Shown piece after piece: positions 8,287-16,895 of a stretch of DNA of 64,000 nt (positions are counted from its first letter, which is position 1; each line of letters opens with the position of its first letter). Made by a program: the position numbers and the translations under genes. The stretch is from Arthrobacter methylotrophus (GTDB lineage: Bacteria > Actinomycetota > Actinomycetes > Actinomycetales > Micrococcaceae). The notes under the pieces are model-generated. The model was not told where the DNA came from, ran no database searches, and worked only from the letters and a program-made list of their open reading frames with translations. The DNA is taken from positions 248,001 through 312,000 of the forward strand of contig NZ_BAABED010000001.1 in assembly GCF_039539965.1 (NCBI RefSeq), in the 5' to 3' direction.

Positions 8287-9567
8287 TTACTTGGAGGTGG
8301 TGTGTGCGAGCCGGGGATGCGCCAGTGCGGTCAGCCGGGAGAGTTCGACGCCGGCAAGCGCCAGCACTTCTTCGGAACCCACCGCTCCGCACTGGACGCC
8401 GCGCAGGACGAACGCGGCCAGGGCACGGGCGGTTGCGGGTTCGTCCATGATGCCGCCTTCGGTACGCTCCATGTAATTGCGGAGGCGGGCCGCGGCGGCA
8501 GGCAGGCCCTCGCGGTAGAAGGCATACGTTGCCGCGAAACGGCTCGGCAACTGGGCGGCATGCAAGTCCCAGCCCTGATAGTAGCCACGTTCAAGGGATC
8601 GCCGCACCAAACGGCCGTGCAGCTTCCACGCGTTCTCCACGTTGTCGCCCACCGGGATGATATTGGTGGAGCCGTCGGAGAGTCGGATGCCCGTTCCCGC
8701 AACGGCCAATTGCATGACTTCCTTGGCGAAGTCCGCCACGGGGTGCTCCATGGACTGGTACTCGGCCGAGATCTGCAACGAGGCCGAGTAGTCGTAGGTG
8801 CCGTAATGCAGTGCGCTGATGCGGCCCGGAACTGCGTGCGGGAGCTGAGCCACGGGGGAGGTTCCCTCCGGGCCCAGGATGAGCTGTGGCGTCTCGACCT
8901 GGACTTCGAAGCGGAGCCGGCCTGCCGGAAGGGAGTGGATCTCTTCCAAACGCGAGACCGCGAAGTCCATTGCCTGCACCTGGGCCACCGTGGTGACCTT
9001 CGGCAGCGTCAGGATGAGGCCCTCCGGGAGCTCTCCTGCGGATGCCAAGGTGGAGACGAACAGGTCCAAGGTCTTCAAGCCACGTGCCCGGGTGGGGGCC
9101 TCGAAGCACTTGAACCTGATCCCGATGAACGGCGGGGCCGAGCCCGCGGCAACGGCTTCGCTGACAGCCTGGGCCGCTGCGACCGCTGCGACGTCTTCCG
9201 TTTCGTCGCCGCGATCGCCGTAGCCGTCTTCGAAGTCGAGGCGCACGTCCTCGATCGGTTCGCTGCGGAGCTTGGCAGCCACACGGGTGGCGACGGCGGC
9301 AGCCAGCTCGGGCTCCTGGCCCAGCAACGTGCCGAGCCTTTCGAGACCGCCGTGGGCCTCCGCCGTCGTGATCGCCTGGGCGCCCCATTCAGCGGAGAGC
9401 GACGGCGTGAAACGGTCCGCCGGGACGTATACCGTGTGCACGGGCTGGCGGGTGCCATCGTCACCGGGGTAATTGCGCTCCAGGAGCTGGTCGGTGGCGG
9501 CCAGCTGGGAGTCGATCGCGGCGAGATCTGCCGGAGTCAAGGACGCAAAAAAAGAGGAAGCGGCCAT
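8287..9567 (-). CDS. DUF6986 family protein (HpcH/HpaI aldolase / citrate lyase-like)
   Basis: 426 residues, two bases after the malate synthase stop codon, so translationally coupled. It has a TIM-barrel PEP-mutase/citrate-lyase look: DVRLDFEDGYGDRG (metal-binding acid residues), LTLPKVTT, RFEVQVETPQLIL (Glu/Gln strand) and HYGTYDYSASL. These match the metal site and substrate strands of HpcH/HpaI and malyl-CoA/citrate lyase enzymes. The reaction is not established; lying between malate synthase and allE, it probably acts on a C2/C4 product of allantoin breakdown such as glyoxylate. Confidence 0.75.
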   Translation of the reverse strand: MAASSFFASLTPADLAAIDSQLAATDQLLERNYPGDDGTRQPVHTVYVPADRFTPSLSAEWGAQAITTAEAHGGLERLGTLLGQEPELAAAVATRVAAKLRSEPIEDVRLDFEDGYGDRGDETEDVAAVAAAQAVSEAVAAGSAPPFIGIRFKCFEAPTRARGLKTLDLFVSTLASAGELPEGLILTLPKVTTVAQVQAMDFAVSRLEEIHSLPAGRLRFEVQVETPQLILGPEGTSPVAQLPHAVPGRISALHYGTYDYSASLQISAEYQSMEHPVADFAKEVMQLAVAGTGIRLSDGSTNIIPVGDNVENAWKLHGRLVRRSLERGYYQGWDLHAAQLPSRFAATYAFYREGLPAAAARLRNYMERTEGGIMDEPATARALAAFVLRGVQCGAVGSEEVLALAGVELSRLTALAHPRLAHTTSK

Positions 9568-9569
9568 CC

Positions 9570-11165
9570 CTACACCAGCTCGTAAGCGGGAGTGGTGAGG
9601 AAGTCCGTGTAGTCCTCGGAGAGACAGATGTCCGCGATCAGGCGGCTTGCTGGCACGTAGAACTTCTCGAAGGTCTCGGCGTCAACCTCGCTCCGCAGGC
9701 GATCGGTCTCCTCGCCGAGGATCCGGGTGACCAGTTCGCGGGTCACCGTGTTGCCGGTGTCGGCAAGGACGGACTTGTTGCGGATCTGCTGCCAGACCTG
9801 GGAACGGGAGATTTCCGCGGTGGCGGCGTCTTCCATGAGATTGTGGATGGCAACGGCGCCGCTGCCGGAGAGCCATACGGCGGTGTATGCAACGGCGACG
9901 TAGAGGTTCAGGCGAAGCCCGGCCTCGGTCACGTGGCCACCGGCGGAGGAAATGTCCAGCAGCTGCTCGGCGGTCACGGAGACCTCGGGGCGCTGCTTGT
10001 CCAGCTGGTTGGGCCTATCACCCAGAACCGCGTCGAAGACCTCGCGGCAGGTGGAGACCAGGTCCGGGTGGGCCACCCAGGAACCGTCGAAACCGTCGTT
10101 GGCTTCGCGGGTCTTGTCGGCCCGGACCTTCTCGAAGGCCTGTGCCGTGACTTCGGGTTCGCGGCGGTTCGGGATGACCGCTGCCATGCCGCCCATCGCG
10201 AAGGCGCCGCGCTTGTGGCAGGTCTTGACCAGCAGTTCCGTGTAAGCGCGCATGAACGGGGCCGTCATGACCACAGACGCGCGGTCCGGCAGGATGAAGG
10301 ACTCGCCGGCGTCGCGGAAGTACTTCACGATGCTGAACAGGTAGTCCCAGCGGCCTGCGTTGAGGCCGGAAGCGTGGTCGCGCAGCTCGTAGAGGAACTC
10401 GTCCATTTCGAACGCGGCCGGGATGGTCTCGATCAGCATGGTGGCGCGGACGCTGCCCTGCGGGATGCCGAGGTAGTCCTGGGCGAAGACGAAGATCTCG
10501 TTCCACAGGCGGGCCTCTAGGTGGCTTTCCATCTTAGGCAGGTAGTAGTACGGGCCCTGGCCGTTGAGCAGGAGCTGCTTGGCCACGTGGAAGAAGTGCA
10601 GGCCGAAGTCCACCAGCGCGCCCACGGTGGGTTCGCCGTCGATCAGCAGGTGCCGCTCGTCCATGTGCCAGCCACGGGGGCGCGCGACGACGACGGCGAG
10701 CGGCGCGTCCGTGCGGAGCCGGTATTCCTTGCCCTCCGGTGAGGTGTAGCTCAGGGTGCCCTGGGCTGCGTCGCGGAGGTTGAGGATGGCGTCGACGACG
10801 TTGGCCCACGTCGGAGTGCTGGCATCCTCGAGGTCGGCGAGCCACACCTTGGCGCCCGAGTTCAGGGCGTTGATGGCCATTTTGGCAGGAGAGGCCGGAC
10901 CGGTCATTTCGACGCGGCGATCCTGCAGGGCCGCAGGTGCCTCCGCAACTTTCCAGTCGCCGTCGCGGATGTCCTGCGTTTCCGGGAGGAAATCGAGCCG
11001 GCCGGTGCTGGCCACTTCTTCGCGCTTGGCGGCGCGGGCCGCCAGGAGCTCGCTGCGGGTGCCGGCGAAGCGGCGGTGCAGTTCCTCCACGAAGGCCAGC
11101 GCTTTGGGAGTCAGGATTTCCTCGGCTCGTTCGATCGGCCGGGGGTCTGTGACTGTGAGAGCCAT
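9570..11165 (-). CDS. aceB: Malate synthase A
   Basis: 531 residues, the usual length for the A isoform. It condenses glyoxylate with acetyl-CoA to malate. Signature block YLPKMESHLEARLWNEIF followed by GSVRATMLIETIPA, and GRWDYLFSIVKYFRD. Ribosome site AAGGA before ATG 11165. Being placed with allE rather than with isocitrate lyase suggests it consumes glyoxylate released from ureidoglycolate. Second gene of the operon, 15 bp after the malic enzyme gene. Confidence 0.95.
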   Translation of the reverse strand: MALTVTDPRPIERAEEILTPKALAFVEELHRRFAGTRSELLAARAAKREEVASTGRLDFLPETQDIRDGDWKVAEAPAALQDRRVEMTGPASPAKMAINALNSGAKVWLADLEDASTPTWANVVDAILNLRDAAQGTLSYTSPEGKEYRLRTDAPLAVVVARPRGWHMDERHLLIDGEPTVGALVDFGLHFFHVAKQLLLNGQGPYYYLPKMESHLEARLWNEIFVFAQDYLGIPQGSVRATMLIETIPAAFEMDEFLYELRDHASGLNAGRWDYLFSIVKYFRDAGESFILPDRASVVMTAPFMRAYTELLVKTCHKRGAFAMGGMAAVIPNRREPEVTAQAFEKVRADKTREANDGFDGSWVAHPDLVSTCREVFDAVLGDRPNQLDKQRPEVSVTAEQLLDISSAGGHVTEAGLRLNLYVAVAYTAVWLSGSGAVAIHNLMEDAATAEISRSQVWQQIRNKSVLADTGNTVTRELVTRILGEETDRLRSEVDAETFEKFYVPASRLIADICLSEDYTDFLTTPAYELV

Positions 11166-11180
11166 GGGGGTGGTCCTTTC

Positions 11181-12599
11181 CTAGAGAGCGCTAGCGGCGG
11201 TGGCAGATGCTGCAGCTGCCGCTTGTGCTACCGCACTGGCGACGTCGGCGGCAACGTGGGGGTCGAAGACGCTGGGGATAATGTAGCTCGCATTCAGTTC
11301 ATCATCCGCAACCCGGTTGGCGATAGCCTCTGCGGCAGCCACCAGCATCTCCGGGATGATGTCCGATGCTCCGGCGTCGAGCAGTCCGCGGAAGAAGCCC
11401 GGGAAAGCCAGTACGTTGTTGATCTGGTTCGGGAAGTCACTCCGGCCGGTGGCGACCACCGCGGCGTGCTTGGACGCAATCACCGGGTCGATTTCCGGGG
11501 TGGGGTTGGCCATGGCGAAAACGATCGCCTTCTCGGCCATCGAGGCGACCTGCTCTTCGCCGATCACGTGTGGAGCGCTGACGCCGATGAACACGTCGGC
11601 ACCCTTGAGGGCTTCGTGCAGCGTGCCGGAGAAGCCTGCCTCGTTGGTGTTCGCGGCGATCCAGGTGCGGTGCTCGTCGTCGTACTTTTCGCCCGAGTGG
11701 ATGGCGCCGGAACGGCCTGCGGCGACGATGTGCTGCGCGCCTTGGGCCTTGAGGAGCTGGATGATGGCCGAGCCCGCAGCGCCGACGCCGGAGACCACGA
11801 TCTTGACCTCGGAGAGCTTCTTGTCCACTACGCGCAACGCGTTGACGAGGGCCGCAAGGGTGACGATTGCCGTACCGTGCTGGTCGTCGTGGAAGACGGG
11901 GATGTCGAGCTCGTCGCGGAGGCGCCTTTCGATTTCGAAGCAGCGCGGCGCAGCGATGTCCTCGAGGTTGACGCCTCCATAGACCGGGGCCAGGGCCTTG
12001 ACGATCTTGATGATGTCCTCGGTGTCCTGGGTGTCCTGGGTGTCCAGGCAGACCGGCCAGGCATCGACGTTGGCAAACTGCTTGAACAGTGCGGCCTTGC
12101 CTTCCATGACCGGTAGGGCGGCGGCCGGGCCGATGTTGCCCAGGCCGAGTACCGCGGAACCGTCAGTGACGACGGCGATGGTGTTCCGTTTGACCGTGAG
12201 GTTGCGGGCAGCAGCCGGGTCTTCGGCGATGGCGAGGCAGACGCGTGCGACGCCGGGAGTGTAGGCGCGCGAGAGATCGTCGCGGTTGCGCAGGGCCACC
12301 TTGGGGACGACCTCGAGCTTGCCGCCCAGGTGCATGAGGAAGGTGCGGTCCGAGACGTGCTGGACGGTGACGCCGTCGAGCGCGTTGAGGGCGTCTTTGA
12401 CGCGGTTGGCGTGGTCTTCGTCTGTTGTGTTGCACGTGACGTCGACAACCAGGGTCTCGTGGTGGGACTCGGTCACGTCCAGTGCGGTGACGGCTGCGCC
12501 TGCGGCAGCGACGGCCGCTGCGAGCTCGCTGGTGGCGGTGAAGCTCGACGGCGCGGCGACGCGCAGGGTGATCGAATTTCCGGGGCTCGGGTTCGCCAT
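11181..12599 (-). CDS. NAD(P)-dependent malic enzyme with N-terminal ACT-like domain
   Basis: 472 residues. Residues ~10-95 form an ACT-like domain (TLRVAAPSSF...VDVTCNTTDEDHANRVKDAL), probably allosteric. Then the malic enzyme core: YTPGVARVCLAIAEDP, GLGNIGPAAALPVMEGKAAL, and FHDDQHGTAIVTLAAL with the metal/substrate Asp residues, and VVSGVGAAGSAI for NAD(P) binding. It decarboxylates malate to pyruvate, so with malate synthase it moves glyoxylate carbon to pyruvate. GAGGAGG ribosome site 6-7 nt before ATG. First gene of the leftward operon, with a tandem operator-like pair 52 bp upstream. Confidence 0.92.
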   Translation of the reverse strand: MANPSPGNSITLRVAAPSSFTATSELAAAVAAAGAAVTALDVTESHHETLVVDVTCNTTDEDHANRVKDALNALDGVTVQHVSDRTFLMHLGGKLEVVPKVALRNRDDLSRAYTPGVARVCLAIAEDPAAARNLTVKRNTIAVVTDGSAVLGLGNIGPAAALPVMEGKAALFKQFANVDAWPVCLDTQDTQDTEDIIKIVKALAPVYGGVNLEDIAAPRCFEIERRLRDELDIPVFHDDQHGTAIVTLAALVNALRVVDKKLSEVKIVVSGVGAAGSAIIQLLKAQGAQHIVAAGRSGAIHSGEKYDDEHRTWIAANTNEAGFSGTLHEALKGADVFIGVSAPHVIGEEQVASMAEKAIVFAMANPTPEIDPVIASKHAAVVATGRSDFPNQINNVLAFPGFFRGLLDAGASDIIPEMLVAAAEAIANRVADDELNASYIIPSVFDPHVAADVASAVAQAAAAASATAASAL

Positions 12600-12651
12600 T
12601 GAATTTCCTCCTCGTGCAGGCCCGTAGCGGGCCTTCGCTCAAATCGAATGT

Positions 12652-12687
12652 TTTCGTATTATGGATATTATTATCTGCAAAGTGGAA
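12652..12687 (-). promoter_or_regulatory. Tandem TTCCA-type operator pair upstream of the malic enzyme operon
   Basis: Read on the minus strand, TTCCACTTTGCAGAT (12687-12673) and ATCCATAATACGAAA (12666-12652) start exactly 21 bp apart. The second matches the site before the NCS1 permease at 12 of 15 and the site before dctA at 13 of 15. It lies between the malic enzyme operon and the divergent IclR gene, fitting a shared, autoregulated operator. The assignment to IclR is inference. Confidence 0.55.
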
Positions 12688-12810
12688 ATACAAGCCCTCG
12701 TTGTAGAGGTAAGCATTCCGGCGTCGCGTGCTGTATCTTGAGTGTTCTAAGCAATTCTTTTCACGATGTGGATAAGAGTTGTCGGATTCCGAGCCATAGG
12801 AGACAACGGA

Positions 12811-13566
12811 ATGGCTGAAAAGCCCTCGGGAGGCGTGCAGTCCGTCGAGCGCGTCTTCGAACTGCTGGAACTCATCACCGACGCGGGCGGAGACGTGACG
12901 TTGAGCGAGCTGTCGTCGTCAACAGACCTGCCGCTCCCCACCATCCACCGCTTGCTGCGCACCTTGGTGTCCCTCGGCTATATCCGGCAACTTGCCAATC
13001 GTCGCTACGCCCTGGGACCCCGGCTCATTCGGCTGGGAGAGGGGGCCAGTAAGCAGCTCGGAGCCTTGGCGCGTCCCCAGCTGAAGTCACTCGTGGACCG
13101 GCTCGGCGAGACGTCCAACATGGCCGTGCTGGATTCCGACATGGTCATCTACGTGGCCCAGGTTCCGTCCCTGCACTCAATGCGCATGTTCACCGAGGTG
13201 GGCCGTCGCGCCCATACGCACGACACCGGCGTCGGCAAGGCCATCCTGGCCCAGCTGGATGACGAGGTGGTCCGCGGCATCGTGGCCCGCACGGGCATGC
13301 CCACTCCCACGGCAAAGAGCATCGGGGACATCGATTCCCTCCTTGCTGACTTGAACCGGATCCGCGAACGTGGCTATTCGATCGACGAGGAAGAGCAGGA
13401 GGTCGGCGTCCGTTGCTTCGCGATGGCCGTCCCCAACGCGCCCACGCCGACGGCTATCTCCGTTTCCGGACCGGTGTCCCGTGTAGACCAGCACTTTGCC
13501 GACCGCGCCGTTCCTCTCCTTCGCGAAGCAGCGCAGGCGATCTCCGACGAGCTGAACCAGAACTAG
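12811..13566 (+). CDS. IclR family transcriptional regulator (likely purine/allantoin/glyoxylate-responsive)
   Basis: 251 residues from ATG 12811, which has AGGAGA 7 nt upstream; an in-frame ATG at 12766 lacks one. N-terminal winged helix (SVERVFELLELI, DLPLPTIHRLLRTLVSLGYI), then the IclR effector domain (HDTGVGKAILAQL, RGYSIDEEEQEVGVRCFA). The family includes AllR, which represses allantoin genes and responds to glyoxylate or allantoin. Divergence from the malate synthase/allE operon and five shared operator-like pairs point to the same role here; the ligand is not shown by the sequence. Confidence 0.88.
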   Translation: MAEKPSGGVQSVERVFELLELITDAGGDVTLSELSSSTDLPLPTIHRLLRTLVSLGYIRQLANRRYALGPRLIRLGEGASKQLGALARPQLKSLVDRLGETSNMAVLDSDMVIYVAQVPSLHSMRMFTEVGRRAHTHDTGVGKAILAQLDDEVVRGIVARTGMPTPTAKSIGDIDSLLADLNRIRERGYSIDEEEQEVGVRCFAMAVPNAPTPTAISVSGPVSRVDQHFADRAVPLLREAAQAISDELNQN

Positions 13567-13579
13567 CCTTCTCTTCGTC

Positions 13580-13642
13580 GCGCGAACTGGCAGTTGTTGC
13601 CCCTTTTCTTGCGAAGTAGGGTCATTAGCTGCCAGCTCGCGC
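13580..13642. repeat. Divergent family A palindrome
   Basis: GCGCGA-ctggcag... / ...ctgccag-TCGCGC, 63 bp. It shares CTGGCAGTTGTTG with copy 6 (56.1 kb) but has other outer arms and centre. It lies between the convergent IclR and permease genes. Confidence 0.6.
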
Positions 13643-13660
13643 GGAAACGCCGACGCAAAT

Positions 13661-13688
13661 GCCGCCCGACACGCGTGTGTCGGGCGGC
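13661..13688. terminator. Hairpin between convergent genes
   Basis: Perfect 12-bp stem GCCGCCCGACAC / GTGTCGGGCGGC with loop GCGT. It has no clear T-run, so it may be a weak bidirectional terminator for the IclR and permease genes. Confidence 0.5.
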
Positions 13689-13706
13689 GTTCGCGATTAA
13701 GAGCCG

Positions 13707-15206
13707 TCAGTGATCGACGGCGGTGGTTGAGGTCGTTGACTTGAGCGGCACTTCCTTGCCTTCCGCGTCGATCAGTTTGCCGTTCTCGAATCGGTCGCCG
13801 TGCGCAAGGCAGGCAATGTCCGCTTCGCTGACCACGCGCTCCGTTCCTGCCACGAACACCGACTGGTTGTCCGAGTTGCCGGCCTTGAAGTGGTTGAACA
13901 GGACATTGAGAAGGATTGCCATGAGGGCGGCCGAGCTGATGCCCGAGTGGAAGATCGTGCTAAACCACGCAGGGAACTGGTCGTAGAATTTCGGGGCCGC
14001 GATCGGGATCATGCCGAAGCCGATTGATGCAGCCACGATGATCAGGTTCATGTTGTTGTGGTACTCCACCTTGGAGAGCGTCCGGATACCGCTGGCGGCT
14101 ACGGTTCCAAAGAGTACGACGCCGGCGCCGCCCAGGACGGGCGTCGGAACCGCTGCGACGACTCGGCCCAGGACGGGCAGCACACCGAGCACCACCAGGA
14201 TGAGTCCGCCGGCGCTCACCACGAAGCGGCTCTTGATGCCGGTGATTGCCACGAGGCCGACGTTCTGGGCGAAGGCGCTCTGGGTGAAGGAATTGAAGAT
14301 TGGCGAGACGGCACTGGAGAGCATGTCCGCACGCAGGCCGTTCCCGATGCGCTTGGAGTCGACTTTGGTTCCCACGATTTCGCCGACGGCGATGATGTCC
14401 GCCGAGGTCTCGGTCAGGGTGACCAGGATGACGATCAGCATGGAGACGATTGAGGCGATCTCGAAGGTGGGGGCGCCGAAGGCGAAGGGGGTGGGGAAGG
14501 CCACCACCGGACCCTGGCCGACCTTGGAGAAATCAGCCATTCCCGTGGCGAGGGCGACGATGGTTCCGATCACCATGGCAAGGAGGATGGACAAGCGCGA
14601 GATTGCCGCATTGCCGATCTTGCTCAGAAGCAGGACGATTCCCATCGTGGCCGCGGCGAGGCCGATATTCGCCACGCTGCCGTAGTTGGGCGCGGTGCTG
14701 TTGCCACCCATGGCCCAGCTGGCTGCGACCGGCATGAGGGTTAGCCCGATAGTGGTGATGACTGTACCGGTGACCACAGGCGGGAAGAATTTGATGATCT
14801 TGGAGAAGAGGGGTGTGATGACCAGTCCGATCAAGGAGGCCACCATCACCGAGCCGAACACCGCTTGGATCCCGCCGCCGCCGTTGACGATCGCCACCAT
14901 GGTGGAAACGCCGGCGAAGGACACTCCCTGGACCAGCGGCAGCTGCGATCCGAAGAAGGGGATGCCGATGGTCTGCAGGATGGTGGCGACGCCGCCGACG
15001 AAGAGGCAGGCCGCGATCAGGAGGCCGATATCCTGCGAGGACATGCCTGCGGCCGCTCCAATGATGAGCGGCGGAGCGATGATTCCGCCGTACATGGTCA
15101 AAACGTGCTGGAAGCCGTAGGCGAATGTGCTCCCGATCGAGAGGCGCTTGTCCTCGGGCCGGCCCGGCACGGGCTCTGCGGGAGGGGTTTTCTTCTTGGT
15201 GTTCAT
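13707..15206 (-). CDS. NCS2 family nucleobase permease (urate/xanthine type)
   Basis: 499 residues with about 12-14 hydrophobic segments. NCS2 signatures: PLVQGVSFAGVSTM near TM3, the TETSADIIAVGEIVG region, and SFTQSAFAQNVGLVAITG, where Q and N face the substrate in UraA/UacT/XanQ relatives. The AFAQNVGLV form favours oxidised purines (urate or xanthine) over uracil. It lies downstream of uricase on the same strand (about 170 bp, with a family A repeat between), so uptake of the uricase substrate is the natural role. The C-terminal ~60 residues are cytoplasmic and hydrophilic. Confidence 0.88.
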   Translation of the reverse strand: MNTKKKTPPAEPVPGRPEDKRLSIGSTFAYGFQHVLTMYGGIIAPPLIIGAAAGMSSQDIGLLIAACLFVGGVATILQTIGIPFFGSQLPLVQGVSFAGVSTMVAIVNGGGGIQAVFGSVMVASLIGLVITPLFSKIIKFFPPVVTGTVITTIGLTLMPVAASWAMGGNSTAPNYGSVANIGLAAATMGIVLLLSKIGNAAISRLSILLAMVIGTIVALATGMADFSKVGQGPVVAFPTPFAFGAPTFEIASIVSMLIVILVTLTETSADIIAVGEIVGTKVDSKRIGNGLRADMLSSAVSPIFNSFTQSAFAQNVGLVAITGIKSRFVVSAGGLILVVLGVLPVLGRVVAAVPTPVLGGAGVVLFGTVAASGIRTLSKVEYHNNMNLIIVAASIGFGMIPIAAPKFYDQFPAWFSTIFHSGISSAALMAILLNVLFNHFKAGNSDNQSVFVAGTERVVSEADIACLAHGDRFENGKLIDAEGKEVPLKSTTSTTAVDH

Positions 15207-15289
15207 GGCAGACTCTCTTGGTTCATGGCAGACGTCTTTGTCTGGCTAACAATGTCTGGCTAACGAATGTTGAGTTTTGGGTACGGCCG

Positions 15290-15355
15290 CCCAACTGACT
15301 CGCATTTGATGTCGTTTTGACGCTCCAAAACGACACTTACTGCGAGTTAGTTGGG
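15290..15355. repeat. Family A palindromic repeat, copy 2
   Basis: 66 bp, CCCAACTGACTCGCATTTGA ... CTGCGAGTTAGTTGGG, between uricase and the NCS2 permease of the same orientation. It could act as an mRNA-stabilising or attenuating hairpin between the two genes. Confidence 0.9.
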
Positions 15356-15377
15356 CGGGTACCCGGGGGCTGGGGGC

Positions 15378-16292
15378 TTAGCAGAACCCGGCGATACCGC
15401 TCCAGGCGATGGGGGCAGGCGTCGTGTCGTCGCGCTGGACCGTGGCTTCGATCAAGCCATACGGGCGGTCAGCGGCGAAGAAGACCTCGTTGGGGTTGTC
15501 GAGGCCGAACGGGCTAAGGTCCACCAGGAAGTGGTGCTTGTTGGGCATGGAGAACTTGATCTCGTCCACTTCGCTGTGGGCTTCGAGGACCTTCTTGCCC
15601 ATGTCGAACAGGGTCTGCTGCAGGGCGTGGGAGTAGTTCTCCGTGAAACCCTCCAGGAGCAGGGCTTTGATGTCCTCGTAGCTCTTGTTGAAGTCCGTCC
15701 CGGCAAGATCCAGGCCGGTGCTGTAGCGCCAGCGGGCCGAAACGTCGGTGGCGAGGATGCGGTCCGTGGTTTCGGGCAGCGTGGTGTACCGGTCGCGGGG
15801 ATAACCCACGAAGCCGGACTGCGTGGTCTTGAGGACGGTCAGGTCCTTGAGGCCGGAAATGACGTGCGTGGTGTTGCCTTCGCGGACCACGACGGCGGTG
15901 CGGACTTCCTGCCCCTTGCGGACAAAGCTGTGGTCGTGTTCGGAGCCGTGGGCTTGGATGCGGTCCCAGGTGTAGGCCTCGGCTTCCCACCGGCCGCCGG
16001 TGACCCACTCGAAGCCCGAGGTGAAGTGTTCGCTCAGGCGCAGGAGGAAGGCCTCGGGGGAGCCGATGCCGTCACGGGCAAAGGCGTAGATGGTGTTCTT
16101 CTGGGTGTCCGTGGCGACGATGTGTGCGTTGTCGCCTTGGAGGTGCGCAGCCTGGAAGTCGCCACGCAATTGCGACGTGACGTTAAGGTCTTCGATCTGG
16201 TGGCGGTCGGTATCGCGGGTGACTTTGACGACGCGGACTTCTGCCTTGCCGTACTGGTTGTCTCCGAGGACGATGTTGTTGCTCATGGTCAT
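15378..16292 (-). CDS. Urate oxidase (cofactor-free uricase)
   Basis: 304 residues if started at ATG 16292; ATG 16286 (MSNNIVLGDNQYG) is an alternative, and the longer frame to 16319 has no ribosome site. Two T-fold domains. The uricase blocks are present: NQYGKAEVRVVKV, the ATDTQKNTIYAFA region with the catalytic Thr, SGFVGYPRDRYTTLPET in the second half, and NKHHFLVDLSPFG near the end. It oxidises urate with O2 to 5-hydroxyisourate. HIU hydrolase and OHCU decarboxylase, which normally follow, are not in the window. Confidence 0.95.
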   Translation of the reverse strand: MTMSNNIVLGDNQYGKAEVRVVKVTRDTDRHQIEDLNVTSQLRGDFQAAHLQGDNAHIVATDTQKNTIYAFARDGIGSPEAFLLRLSEHFTSGFEWVTGGRWEAEAYTWDRIQAHGSEHDHSFVRKGQEVRTAVVVREGNTTHVISGLKDLTVLKTTQSGFVGYPRDRYTTLPETTDRILATDVSARWRYSTGLDLAGTDFNKSYEDIKALLLEGFTENYSHALQQTLFDMGKKVLEAHSEVDEIKFSMPNKHHFLVDLSPFGLDNPNEVFFAADRPYGLIEATVQRDDTTPAPIAWSGIAGFC

Positions 16293-16381
16293 ATCCCAAC
16301 TTCTATGAGGTGGAAACACTAAGGTCCACCAATGAAATTAAGCGCGTGTTTCATACGCGTTTCTGGTGGAGCCGACCCAAC

Positions 16382-16413
16382 AAAAAAGAGCCGGCATCCG
16401 TTGATGCCAGCTC
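16382..16413 (-). terminator. Intrinsic terminator inside the uricase 5' leader
   Basis: On the minus strand GAGCTGGCATC-AACG-GATGCCGGCTC forms an 11-bp stem (one G-U) followed by TTTTTT. It sits about 90 bp upstream of the uricase start in the same orientation with no gene ending there, so it would stop transcripts before uricase. Confidence 0.75.
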
Positions 16414-16560
16414 ATTACGACCCTGCCTGCTGCTCCCAGGTTACGTGACCTGCGCCACGAATTGAAGAAAGCGTAGCCCATGTTTGCTAGTGGTGTACAT
16501 CACCCCTGGAGAATCGTTATCTACTTTCCGAATGTGACCGCCACTGTCCGACGGCGGGAG
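16414..16560 (-). ncRNA. Putative structured leader upstream of uricase (riboswitch/attenuator candidate)
   Basis: No gene is seen on the minus strand between this point and the next promoter region. The sequence just before the terminator holds a CAGGT-CACGTA-ACCTG hairpin (16437-16452) and a purine-rich GGGAGCAGCAGGCAGGG stretch. I could not match it to a known riboswitch or to the SRP RNA. The call rests on position and structure only. Confidence 0.3.
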
Positions 16561-16610
16561 CGCGGTCCGGCGGGCGCCTCTTGACGCGATTTCGGGAGGG
16601 CTTTAGTATT

Positions 16611-16646
16611 TTCCATATAACAAAAAAACTTTTCCAAGATGCGGAA
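16611..16646. promoter_or_regulatory. Tandem TTCCA-type operator pair between uricase and a small ORF
   Basis: TTCCATATAACAAAA (16611-16625) and TTCCAAGATGCGGAA (16632-16646), offset 21 bp. The end of the pair is 72 bp before the 58-codon ORF at 16719, nearly the spacing seen before the NCS1 permease and dctA. It could also serve the leftward uricase transcript. Confidence 0.5.
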
Positions 16647-16718
16647 TGACTCTCTCATGTCTGAGAGTCTGGGTTCGCATCACCACGGATAACTTGAACG
16701 TATGAACGAGGAGGGCAG

Positions 16719-16895
16719 ATGGACTCGCAGGATAAGAACAACGTGGTCGAATTCCCGGCGCCCGGCCAAGAACTGTACCTGCCGTTCGGCGCTACGGATC
16801 CTGACTTTTACATTCCGGCCGACTGTGACCGCAAGCCCGGGACATTCTCGCGATGGCTGCGTGCAATTCCGGCCTTCGGCCAACAGCGTTCCTAG
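16719..16895 (+). CDS. Small hypothetical protein in the purine region
   Basis: 58 residues (MDSQDKNNVVEFPAPG start, FGQQRS end), ATG with GAGGAGGG 4-5 nt upstream. It is soluble, Pro/Phe-rich, with one Cys. No family recognised. The strong ribosome site and the operator pair 72 bp upstream argue it is a real first gene of a short transcript. A perfect 7-bp inverted repeat (GACTCTC/GAGAGTC, 16648-16669) lies in its leader. Confidence 0.55.
   Translation: MDSQDKNNVVEFPAPGQELYLPFGATDPDFYIPADCDRKPGTFSRWLRAIPAFGQQRS

Noticed and set aside
12766..12810. Upstream ATG for the IclR regulator
   Set aside because: No ribosome site; ATG 12811 has AGGAGA at ideal distance.
16414..16560. 4.5S/SRP RNA or 6S RNA in the uricase leader
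   Set aside because: The CAGGTC and GCAGC pieces look similar, but the GGAAGGAAGCAGC-type apical motif is absent.
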